Shown one piece after another: positions 50,801 to 57,764 of a stretch of DNA of 64,000 bases. Source of the stretch: Tsukamurella paurometabola (GTDB taxonomy: Bacteria; Actinomycetota; Actinomycetes; Mycobacteriales; Mycobacteriaceae). The DNA lies in the NCBI RefSeq assembly GCF_900631615.1, contig NZ_LR131273.1, positions 1,922,001 through 1,986,000 of the forward strand. Direction: 5' to 3'. The first letter of the stretch is position 1; each line of letters opens with the position of its first letter. The notes under the pieces were generated by a model that saw nothing but the letters and a program-made list of their open reading frames with translations, had not been told where the DNA came from and ran no database searches. The position numbers were made by a program, and so were the translations under genes.

Positions 50801-51901
50801 ATGCGAGGAATCGAGATCGGGATGGCGGTGGCCGACGGTGCCCTGGCGGACGACGTGCGCCGGGCCGCCGCCGCTGCCGCGCGGTCGGTCACGGACATCG
50901 ATCGGGGCAGGCCGCGCGCGTGCTGGGCCTCGGCCGCGGGGGTCGTGCTGGACCTCGCGGCCGCGACGGCGATGGCCGACGCGGCCCGCGCCGGCGGCCT
51001 CCCACGGCGCGACGGAGTCGCGATCGTCGCCGCCGAGGCGGGCATGGCGGAGCTGGCGGCGGCCGTCGAGGTGGGTGCGGCGCAGGTCTTCGTCCTGCCG
51101 GAACAGGTGCGTGACCTGGCCCGTTTCCTCGCAGCCCGGGAACAGGACGACGGTGCGCGGTCCCGGGTCCTCGCCGTCGTCGGCGGGCACGGGGGAGCGG
51201 GTGCCTCCGTGCTGGCGGCGGCCGTCGCGGTGACCGCGCCCGGCCGCGGGATCACCGCGCTCGCGGTCGACGCCGATCCGTGGGGCGGCGGCCTCGACCT
51301 GCTGCTCGGGTGCGCCGACATGCCCGGTCTGCGCTGGGGCGATCTCGCACTGCGTGGTGGACACGTACCGTCGGACGCCCTGGTGGCGGCGCTCCCCGGA
51401 CGGGCGGGAGCCGTCGCCGTGCTGTCCACGGGCGGTACGGGGCCCGGCGGGCGTGACGCCACCGCAGGAGCACCGTCGCCGGACATCCCGGTCGAGGGCC
51501 TGCTCGCCGTCATCGACGCGGGGCGTCGCAGCGTGGGGGTCACCGTGGTCGATCTGCCGCGCCGCGACGACCCGGCGACGTCGGCCTGCCTCGAGGTCGC
51601 GGACGTCGTGGTCGTCGTGGCGGCGGCGACGGTGCGGGGGTGCGCCGCGGCGCGGACGGTGGTCGACGGGATGAGCGGGCGCGCGCGGCGGATCGGACTC
51701 GTGGTGCGCGGGCCGGCTCCCGGTGGGCTCTCGGCGCGGGACGTCGAGCGGGCCGTCGGGGCGCCGCTCCTCGCGTCGATGCGTCCGCAACCGGGCCTGG
51801 CCGCCCAACTGGACGACGGCGGACTGCGGCTGCGGCGGGGCACGCCGCTGGCGGTCGCGGCGGGGCGGGTCCTCGACGGTGTGCGGCGGGGTGCGGCATG
51901 A
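50801..51901 (+). CDS. ssd: Septum site-determining-like protein Ssd
   Basis: A 366-residue MinD/CpaE-like protein, counterpart of Rv3660c. The N-terminal third is receiver-like (TAMADAARAGGLPRRDGVAIV). The P-loop reads VVGGHGGAGASVLAAAVA (127-144): both lysines of the usual KGGxGKT are absent, so ATP hydrolysis is doubtful. LAVDADPWGGGLDLLLGCA corresponds to the A' motif and VVDLPRRDD to switch II. Such CpaE-like proteins place Tad pili, and mycobacterial Ssd affects division. ATG overlaps nothing upstream; the stop overlaps tadA by 4 bases. Confidence 0.88.
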   Translation: MRGIEIGMAVADGALADDVRRAAAAAARSVTDIDRGRPRACWASAAGVVLDLAAATAMADAARAGGLPRRDGVAIVAAEAGMAELAAAVEVGAAQVFVLPEQVRDLARFLAAREQDDGARSRVLAVVGGHGGAGASVLAAAVAVTAPGRGITALAVDADPWGGGLDLLLGCADMPGLRWGDLALRGGHVPSDALVAALPGRAGAVAVLSTGGTGPGGRDATAGAPSPDIPVEGLLAVIDAGRRSVGVTVVDLPRRDDPATSACLEVADVVVVVAAATVRGCAAARTVVDGMSGRARRIGLVVRGPAPGGLSARDVERAVGAPLLASMRPQPGLAAQLDDGGLRLRRGTPLAVAAGRVLDGVRRGAA

Positions 51902-52995
51902 CTGCACCGGACGGCGACCTCCTGGCCCGGGTGCGAGAGCGGCTGGCCCACACCGCTGCAGTGCTCACGCCGGACGTGATGGCGGCCGCGCTCCGCGCCG
52001 AGTGCGGCGGGGTGCTCGGCGATACCGACCTGTTGGACGGTCTCGCCTACCTCGAGACGGAACTCGTCGGTGCGGGGCGGCTCGAGCCGTTGCTCGCCGA
52101 CCCGGACGTGGCGGACGTCCTGGTCTGCGGGCCGCGGAAGGTCTGGGTGGACCGGGGTGCGGGGCTCGAGCCCGCGGGCGTGGTCTTCGAGGACGACGAT
52201 GCGGTGCGCCGCCTCGCCGCGCGGCTCGCGCTGGCGGCCGGTCGCCGGCTGGACGACGCGCAGCCGTGGGTGGACGGGCACCTGCCCGCCGGGCCGGGCG
52301 GTCGCGCCGGCAGCGGGATCCGGCTGCACGCGGTGCTACCGCCGCTCGCGCACGGCGGGACCTGCATCTCACTGCGCGTGTTGCGGCCTGCGACGCAGAC
52401 GCTCGACGCGCTCGTCGCGGGCGGCGCGGTACCCGACGAGGTGGCGGGCCTGGTGCGGCGCGTCGTCGCGGCCCGGCTCGCCTTCCTCGTGGTCGGCGGC
52501 ACCGGCAGCGGCAAGACGACCCTCCTCAACGGACTGCTCGGCGCGGTGGATCCAGCGGAGCGGGTGCTGTGCGTCGAGGACGCGCACGAGCTCGATCCGG
52601 TGCACCCGCACGTCGTCTCGCTGTTGGCGCGCGGGGCGAACGTCGAGGGCGTCGGCGAGGTGACGGTGCGCGACCTGGTGCGTCAGGCGCTGCGCATGCG
52701 GCCCGACCGGATCGTCGTCGGCGAGGTCCGCGGCGCCGAGGTGGTCGACCTGCTGACGGCGTTGAACACGGGGCACGACGGCGGTGCCGGCACGGTTCAC
52801 GCCAACTCCCCGCGCGAGGTGCCGGCCCGGTTGGAGGCGCTCGCGGCGCTCGGCGGCCTGGGCCGAGAGGCGTTGCACGCGCAGCTGGCCGCGGCGTTCT
52901 TATCTGTACCGGAACTGACGGTGTATCAGACTGTCTCGATCGGTGCGATGCTCCGCCGCTGCATCGTTCGCTACAGAGTTATCTGTAGTGCCTGA
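51898..52995 (+). CDS. TadA/CpaF-type secretion ATPase, C-terminus replaced
   Basis: A type II/IV secretion ATPase of the Tad pilus system, counterpart of Rv3659c. Walker A is VVGGTGSGKTTLLNG (about residues 199-213), the Asp box region RVLCVEDAHELDP and Walker B RPDRIVVGEVRGAE follow, then the His box GHDGGAGTVHANSPREVPARLEAL. The normal family sequence runs to HAQLAAA at about base 52896. The last 33 codons (starting FLSVPELTVYQTV) do not resemble the family and use different codons. The gene appears cut by the island on its right, so pilus assembly is probably lost. No tadB or tadC follows in the window. Confidence 0.85.
   Translation: MTAPDGDLLARVRERLAHTAAVLTPDVMAAALRAECGGVLGDTDLLDGLAYLETELVGAGRLEPLLADPDVADVLVCGPRKVWVDRGAGLEPAGVVFEDDDAVRRLAARLALAAGRRLDDAQPWVDGHLPAGPGGRAGSGIRLHAVLPPLAHGGTCISLRVLRPATQTLDALVAGGAVPDEVAGLVRRVVAARLAFLVVGGTGSGKTTLLNGLLGAVDPAERVLCVEDAHELDPVHPHVVSLLARGANVEGVGEVTVRDLVRQALRMRPDRIVVGEVRGAEVVDLLTALNTGHDGGAGTVHANSPREVPARLEALAALGGLGREALHAQLAAAFLSVPELTVYQTVSIGAMLRRCIVRYRVICSA
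52900..52988. repeat. Island-end repeats: TTATCTGTA pair and hairpin
   Basis: TTATCTGTA occurs twice in direct orientation (52900-52908 and 52979-52987). The second copy is part of a perfect hairpin, CTACAGA-GTTA-TCTGTAG (52971-52988). They lie exactly where the tadA reading departs from its family, so they may be terminal sequences bound by the island recombinase. From 52989 to 53174 no gene or further structure is seen. Confidence 0.5.
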
Positions 52996-53174
52996 GACGG
53001 TGCACGGGGCGGGGTGGTGCGGCTGTCGCCCGCTACCCGTGGTCGTCGGGGAGTTCCCACGCTTCCGAGTCCTCGCCCGGTGCGGGATGTTCGCCTCGAG
53101 CCTCGTGCACGCACTCCGGTGAGTTTCGGCTTCGTTGACAGTGGATTGCCAGGATTGGGTGGCATTCTTTCGGT

Positions 53175-53660
53175 GTGTTGACTGATATTGCCAGGATTCC
53201 TGCGCATCCCTTGTTCGTTCACGGAGCTGTGGTGCTGGTACCGCTTGCGTCGTTGTTGCTGGTCGTCTGTGCGTGGTCGGGTCGTGCTCGCAGTCGCGCG
53301 GGTGTTGTGCTCCCGGCGCTTGCGTTGGCAGCGGTGATCGGGTGCTATTTGGCCAAGGAGTCGGGCGAGCGGTTGGAGAAGGCGCCGGCGATGGCTTCGA
53401 TGCGCGCGCAGATTGAGGACCACTCGACGCAGGGCACGGTCACGTTCGTTTGGTCCGTCGTCTTGTTCGCTCTTGCAGTGTTGGTGTGGGCCGGTTCGAA
53501 TTCGTGGGTCGGTCGGAGGGTTCCGGTGATCACCGCTTTTGGTGAGCGGGCAGGCACCGTCATACTGGGGGTATTGTCGGTTCTTGTTGCCATCGGTGGA
53601 ATCGCCGGGGTAGTTCTTGCGGGGCATTCGGGCGCGACAATGGTTTGGTCAGGCACCTGA
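53175..53660 (+). CDS. DUF2231 membrane protein
   Basis: A 161-residue four-helix membrane protein with the DUF2231 hallmark IPAHPLFVHGAVVLVPLASLLL at residues 8-29 (a conserved His pair near the first helix). The remaining helices are LPALALAAVIGCYLA, FVWSVVLFALAVLVWA and VILGVLSVLVAIGGIAGVVLAG. Function unknown; homologues occur near respiratory and metal genes. Codon use is poorer in GC than the chromosome to the left, a sign of transfer. It starts GTG-TTG at 53175. Confidence 0.82.
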   Translation: MLTDIARIPAHPLFVHGAVVLVPLASLLLVVCAWSGRARSRAGVVLPALALAAVIGCYLAKESGERLEKAPAMASMRAQIEDHSTQGTVTFVWSVVLFALAVLVWAGSNSWVGRRVPVITAFGERAGTVILGVLSVLVAIGGIAGVVLAGHSGATMVWSGT

Positions 53661-53698
53661 AGATTGTCCGCGGCACGCGCCTTAGTGGCCGAGGCCGG

Positions 53699-54442
53699 TT
53701 AGGTGAGGCTTGTGGTTCCGAGGAGTCGGCCGATCGCGTAGGTGATCGCCATGGCGGCCGCGCCGCCGACGAGGAGCCTGATCACCGCTGTGCGTCGGTC
53801 CGCTCCGCCGAGTACTGCTGAGGCGTACCCGGTGACGGCGAGACCGACAGCGACGGCGAGCACAATCCAGAGCATGCGGTGCCAGGCGATCAGTGAGGCT
53901 GCGATAGGGACGAGGGCGCCGAGGCTGAACGCGACCGCTGACGATAACGCCGCTGCCAGGGGGTTGGTCAGCTCTTCCTGGTCAATCCCCAGTTCAATAT
54001 CAAGATGGGCTCGCAGGGGGTCAGTCGCTGTGAGTTCTGTCGCGACCTGCCGGGCGGTCGCCTCGCTAAGTCCCTTGGCGGTGTAGAGCCCGACGAGCTC
54101 GTCGAACTCCTCTTCAGGCTGCTCCCGTAGTTCCCGTTGCTCTTTCGCGATCCACGCCTTCTCAGTGTCACGCTGCGTGCTCACGGACACGTATTCACCG
54201 AGGGCCATCGCTGATGCACCTGCTGATAGACCGGCGACGCCGGCGACGACGATCGCTCCGGGGGTGGCGGCAGTCGCGGCGACGCCGATCACCAGTCCTG
54301 CGGTAGACAGCAAGCCGTCGTTCGCTCCGAGGACTCCGGCTCGGAGCCAATTCAGCTTGCTCCCGACCGCGCCGCTGTGCGGCTCACCGTCGTGTCCCGA
54401 GGGGGCTGTCGTGGTATCGGCGATTTCGTCATTGTTGGTCAC
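53699..54442 (-). CDS. VIT1/CCC1-family transporter
   Basis: A 247-residue member of the vacuolar iron transporter-like family, which moves Fe2+ or Mn2+ out of the cytosol. Five helices are expected: VLGANDGLLSTAGLVIGVAAT and IVVAGVAGLSAGASAMALGEYVSVSTQRDTE (residues about 38-95, with the metal-linked GANDG and GEYVS motifs), then a charged Glu-rich cytosolic loop (KEQRELREQPEEEFDELV) that would bind metal, and three C-terminal helices. The soluble N-terminus includes HDGEPHSG. It is convergent with the DUF2231 gene. Confidence 0.9.
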   Translation of the reverse strand: MTNNDEIADTTTAPSGHDGEPHSGAVGSKLNWLRAGVLGANDGLLSTAGLVIGVAATAATPGAIVVAGVAGLSAGASAMALGEYVSVSTQRDTEKAWIAKEQRELREQPEEEFDELVGLYTAKGLSEATARQVATELTATDPLRAHLDIELGIDQEELTNPLAAALSSAVAFSLGALVPIAASLIAWHRMLWIVLAVAVGLAVTGYASAVLGGADRRTAVIRLLVGGAAAMAITYAIGRLLGTTSLT

Positions 54443-54652
54443 AGCGATCAGGCTAGGCGCTGGTCAGCGGCTAATTCAACGAACGAAAGGCTGCCCTAGC
54501 GCAGGTGTGCCAGCGCTTGGTGAGGCAAGCCGACGCTCTGCTCTCTGTACCCTGCGCTACATCCGGACGAGAATAGATCATGCTTCGACTGCGCTAGCTG
54601 GATCGCGTGAACAGTGCTGCGGTGGAGAGAATCCGATCGAACCCGGTGACCG

Positions 54653-55015
54653 TCAGAGGTGATCCGGGATACCGGTGACGGTGTGATCGGCCTGCGCGAC
54701 AGACTCCAACAACAGCCGCAGCACGTGCCCTCCGGCAAGGCGGTACAGGCGGGCGGTGCCGTCCGCGCGGTTGACCACCACTCCGGCCAGACGCAGCTTC
54801 GCCAGGTGCTGACTCGCGGCGCTCGGCGTGCAACCAGCCCTATCCGCAAGGGTGCCGACGCCGAGTTCCTCGTCCCGTAGGGCCCACAGCAGCCGCAGTC
54901 GGGTGGGCTCGGCCAGCATCGCCAACATCGAGACTGCGGCATCGACCTGCTCGCCGCTGAGCTGCGCGGGCCGGTGTGCCGAGGCGCTCTGAATGTCGGT
55001 GGCCGCGTGACTCAT
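54653..55015 (-). CDS. ArsR/SmtB-family metal sensor
   Basis: A 120-residue winged-helix repressor. The core is MLAEPTRLRLLWALRDEELGVGTLADRAGCTPSAASQHLAKLRLAGVVVNRADGTARLYRLA in register with ArsR proteins; here it runs from about residue 34 to 94. Residues Asp/His near the C-terminus (ESVAQADHTVTGIPDHL) fit the alpha-5 type metal site of nickel/cobalt sensors such as NmtR rather than the cysteine site of arsenic sensors. It is divergent from a His-rich nickel/cobalt-type transporter with an inverted repeat between them, so it most likely represses that gene. ATG 55015 is chosen over upstream ATGs that lie in the operator. Confidence 0.88.
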   Translation of the reverse strand: MSHAATDIQSASAHRPAQLSGEQVDAAVSMLAMLAEPTRLRLLWALRDEELGVGTLADRAGCTPSAASQHLAKLRLAGVVVNRADGTARLYRLAGGHVLRLLLESVAQADHTVTGIPDHL

Positions 55016-55085
55016 CGCCGCCGCGCCTCCCTCCGCTGTTCGTAGTGATACGTCCGTTTCCAGGTTACACCTGAGCACGTCATAC

Positions 55086-55117
55086 ACGCATATATTCGTT
55101 AATGCGCGGATATGCGT
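55086..55117. promoter_or_regulatory. ArsR operator candidate
   Basis: Perfect 8-base arms, ACGCATAT (55086-55093) and ATATGCGT (55110-55117), lie 16 bases apart in the spacer between the divergent arsR and transporter genes. ATAT-type inverted repeats are usual for ArsR/SmtB sensors. The right arm ends 13 bases before the transporter start, so binding would block its transcription or ribosome entry. Confidence 0.7.
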
Positions 55118-55130
55118 TAAGGTGTGGGGC

Positions 55131-55865
55131 ATGAGCCTTGCCGCCCCCGCCCTCATCGCCGCCGCTGCGGGTGTAGGTGTCGGGCACGCCGTTATGCCCG
55201 ATCACTGGGTGCCGCTTTCGGTGATCGCCCGCACGCAGCGATACCCAATGCGGCGGGTGCTGCGGCTGGCCACGCTCGCGGGCGTAGCGCACGTGATCTT
55301 CTCGCTGCTGCTAGGTGCGGTGATCATCGCGATCGGGCTGCAGTTCCGGTCCGTGGTGGAGCGCAATGAGAACCTGATTATCGGCGGGCTGTTGATCCTC
55401 ACCGGCGTTGTATTCGCCGTGATGGAGATCCTCGGCCGGGGGCATACCCACAGCCATGACGAGCACGGTGCCCATAGCCACGCCCACGATCATGACCACG
55501 CCCCACACGCGCACGGTGACCACGACCACGACAGCGGCGAGCATCACGGTCAGGTGCACGAGGATTCGGAGCGTGGTCGGGTTTCGCGGTTGCTGGCGTT
55601 CGTGATTCCGTTCGGGGCGGCGGCCTCGCCAGATCTGACGATCCTGCCAGTGTTCCTGGCCGCGAGCGGACTCGGCGTCACCACCGCTGTCGGATCGCTG
55701 GTGGCGTTCTCGCTGGTGACCGTTGGGACCATCGTCGCGCTGACGATACTCGGCGCGGCTGCCGGGTATCAGCTGCACGGGGCGTGGATCGACAAGGGCG
55801 CGAACCTGATCACCGCCGCGGTCCTGCTGCTTATCGGTGTGCTGGTCACGACGGGGACGATCTGA
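55131..55865 (+). CDS. Nickel/cobalt-type transporter with His-rich loop
   Basis: A 244-residue membrane protein with about six helices. GVGVGHAVMPDHWVPLSVIA (about residues 13-32) carries the H-x4-DH signature of the NiCoT/RcnA superfamily. A cytosolic loop at about residues 105-145 is packed with His and Asp (HTHSHDEHGAHSHAHDHDHA and on), as in RcnA nickel/cobalt exporters. The second half has the matching FGAAASPDLTILPVFLAASGLG. Direction of transport is not certain; an ArsR-controlled exporter is most likely. It is shorter than NixA-type importers. Confidence 0.85.
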   Translation: MSLAAPALIAAAAGVGVGHAVMPDHWVPLSVIARTQRYPMRRVLRLATLAGVAHVIFSLLLGAVIIAIGLQFRSVVERNENLIIGGLLILTGVVFAVMEILGRGHTHSHDEHGAHSHAHDHDHAPHAHGDHDHDSGEHHGQVHEDSERGRVSRLLAFVIPFGAAASPDLTILPVFLAASGLGVTTAVGSLVAFSLVTVGTIVALTILGAAAGYQLHGAWIDKGANLITAAVLLLIGVLVTTGTI

Positions 55866-55902
55866 ACCTGGCCTGGTATGCACGAACATGGGCTGGACTC
55901 GG

Positions 55903-56235
55903 TCAGCGAGGGTTGCCGGCGCTCGCGGTGCCCTCGAGGAGCTCGCCGGACAGTTCCGCGATGACGCGGCGCAGGTTGCCCAGTTCGTCGATGCCGGCGA
56001 CCGTCGCGGTGTAGATGCGCCGAACGCGGCCCTCGACGGTCTGCTCCGCCGAGGTCAGCAGGCCGGCGTCTTCGAGCCGTTGCAGCAGCGGGTAGAGGGT
56101 GCCCGGTGAGATGCGGTACCCGTGGTGGGCGAGCTCGTCGGCCATCCATGCGCCGTAGACGCCGCCGTCTTCGGCGGCATGGTGCAGGACGTGGACGGGG
56201 ACGACTCCGCGGAGCAGATCACGTACCAGGTCCAT
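55903..56235 (-). CDS. PadR-family transcriptional regulator
   Basis: A 110-residue winged-helix protein of the PadR type: LRGVVPVHVLHHAAEDGGVYGAWMADEL, then GYRISPGTLYPLLQRLEDAGLL (recognition helix and wing) and a C-terminal dimerisation helix (TVAGIDELGNLRRVIAELSGELL). PadR proteins repress transporters and stress genes. Its start lies 17 bases inside the end of the decayed amino-acid permease gene on the same strand, so the two were once an operon. Confidence 0.88.
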   Translation of the reverse strand: MDLVRDLLRGVVPVHVLHHAAEDGGVYGAWMADELAHHGYRISPGTLYPLLQRLEDAGLLTSAEQTVEGRVRRIYTATVAGIDELGNLRRVIAELSGELLEGTASAGNPR

Positions 56236-56602
56236 GCCGGTCGACGATACCGAAACCGGGACCGATCAGCGGGGTCTGCAGTTGCCGGCGTGCGTAGTAG
56301 ACCAGGGCGCCGAGGGTGGATGACCGCGGCCCCGGTCAGCACCGAGGTCAGCGGCAGCGTGAACGCCAGCACGACACAGCCGATCGCGCCCACGATCGGG
56401 ACCAGCCGAGGGGGGCGGCCCTCAGATTCGCGGAGCGTCCAGGCCGAGGCGTTGGCAATGCAGTAGTAGACCAGCACCCCGAACGAGGAGAAACCGATCG
56501 TGCCACGCACGTCCACGGTGGCGGCCAGAACGGCGACGACCACACCGACAGCGATCTCCGCGTGATGCGGCACCCCGAACTTCGGGTGCACCGCCGCCAG
56601 AA
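56219..56602 (-). pseudogene. Amino-acid permease, C-terminal part (cut by IS21)
   Basis: This is the end of an APC-superfamily permease: AAVHPKFGVPHHAEIAVGVV, then helices VVAVLAATVDVRGTIGFSSFGVLVYYCIANASAWTL and VPIVGAIGCVVLAFTLPLTSVLTGAAV. Near 56320 the frame shifts (one base too many or two too few) before LGALVYYARRQLQTP and the stop at 56219-56221. The N-terminal part continues at 59668-60548 beyond the insertion sequence. The gene is dead. Confidence 0.85.
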
Positions 56603-56688
56603 TGGCTATGTCAAGTTGATCTGGCCCCGGTAGGGCGGTTTCATTCGGCCCCACCTGAGTGGGGCCCTGAGCCGCTAGAGTCCGGGGT

Positions 56689-56940
56689 GTGGATGGGCGG
56701 CCGCGGGTGCGCAGTGTGGTTGCGCCGACTGGTTGGGATCGCGAGTCGGTGCGTGCGTATGCCGAGTTCGTGATCGCGCGTGATGATCAGCTCGGTGATC
56801 AGGTATCGGTCCGGGTGAAGATTAAAGACGGGGAGCGACTGCCGAACCTGACGACCCGGTGGACCGTGGTTTATGTCACTCACCAGAACCGGGCCTTGCG
56901 CCGGCATCTGTCGGTAGTCAAGGACGAACGCCGCGCTTAG
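56689..56940 (+). CDS. Extra small protein inside the IS21 element, 83 aa
   Basis: Not recognised. The product is MDGRPRVRSVVAPTGWDRES..., basic/acidic mixed, with a strand-rich centre (QVSVRVKIKDGERLPNLTTR) and a basic end (RRHLSVVKDERRA). It lies between the left terminal repeats and istB, on the opposite strand, and overlaps the istB end by 4 bases. IS21 elements usually have only istA and istB, so this could be a passenger or an antisense regulator. The start is a GTG near 56689. Confidence 0.45.
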   Translation: MDGRPRVRSVVAPTGWDRESVRAYAEFVIARDDQLGDQVSVRVKIKDGERLPNLTTRWTVVYVTHQNRALRRHLSVVKDERRA

Positions 56941-57764
56941 CCCGCGGTAGCTGCTGCTTCGGTGTGAGCCAGGCGGTAGCTGTGAGTGCCGGTTTCGATG
57001 ATGGTGCCGCGGTAGGTGAGCCGGTCGACGATCGCGGCGCAGAGTCGTGGGTCGGTGAAGGTGTCAGTCCAGCCGGAGAAGGACTGGTTGGAAGCGATCG
57101 CGACGCTGTTCTTCTCTTCGCGTTCGGTGAGGACTTGGAAGAGCAGTTCGGCGCCGCGGCGATCGAGTTCCATGTAGCCGAGCTCGTCGATGATGAGCAG
57201 GTCAACGCGGCCGTAGCGGTTGATGGTCTTCGCGAGCTGCTTCTCGTCAGCGGCCTCGACCAGCTCGTTCACTAGTTTGGTGGCGAGGGTGTAGCGGACT
57301 CTAAAGCCTTGCTCGGCGGCAGCGGTTCCCAATCCGATCAGCAGATGGGATTTGCCGGTTCCGGAGTCGCCGATGAGGCAGAGCGGCAGTCCGTGGCGGA
57401 TCCAGTCGCCGGTGGCGAGCTGGTGGATGGTGGCGGGTTCGATGTCGGGGTTGGCGTCGAAGTCGAAGTCCGCCAGCCACTTCTCCCGCGGGAACCCCGC
57501 GGCTTTGACGCGGCGAACAGTGGAGCGGCGGTCCCGGTCGTCGACTTCGGCGAGCAGGAGTTCGGCGAGGAACCCCTGGTAGGACAATTGCTGCTTGGCG
57601 GCGGCGGTGAGGTGCTGGTCGATCATCGACCGCACTGTCGGCAGGCGTAGGCGCCGGCAGGCCTGGTCAACGGCGGCGAGGGCGGCTTCTTCGGTGAGGC
57701 CGCCCCGGCGGCGCAACGACGGGGCCAGCGCATTCGTCTGGTTCTTATTGGCGGTTGCGGTCAT
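56937..57764 (-). CDS. istB: IS21 helper ATPase IstB
   Basis: A 275-residue AAA+ ATPase of the DnaC/IstB type that helps IstA choose and activate target DNA. Walker A is GDSGTGKS (132-139), Walker B is VDLLIIDELGYMEL, and sensor-like NQSFSGWTDTFTDPRLCAAIVDRLTYRG follows. The N-terminal domain (LRLPTVRSMIDQHLTAAAKQQLSYQGFLAELL) matches the IstA-contact region. The start overlaps the istA end by 4 bases (ATGA). Confidence 0.95.
   Translation of the reverse strand: MTATANKNQTNALAPSLRRRGGLTEEAALAAVDQACRRLRLPTVRSMIDQHLTAAAKQQLSYQGFLAELLLAEVDDRDRRSTVRRVKAAGFPREKWLADFDFDANPDIEPATIHQLATGDWIRHGLPLCLIGDSGTGKSHLLIGLGTAAAEQGFRVRYTLATKLVNELVEAADEKQLAKTINRYGRVDLLIIDELGYMELDRRGAELLFQVLTEREEKNSVAIASNQSFSGWTDTFTDPRLCAAIVDRLTYRGTIIETGTHSYRLAHTEAAATAG

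Noticed and set aside
52996-53174. Spacer at the island edge checked for transposase remnants
   Set aside because: All six frames are short and none resembles a transposase; only the repeats at 52900-52988 are notable.
54443-54652. Spacer between the VIT1-like and ArsR genes checked for a small gene or RNA
   Set aside because: No frame with coding composition, no hairpin with a T-run and no promoter pair stood out; I see nothing I can support there.
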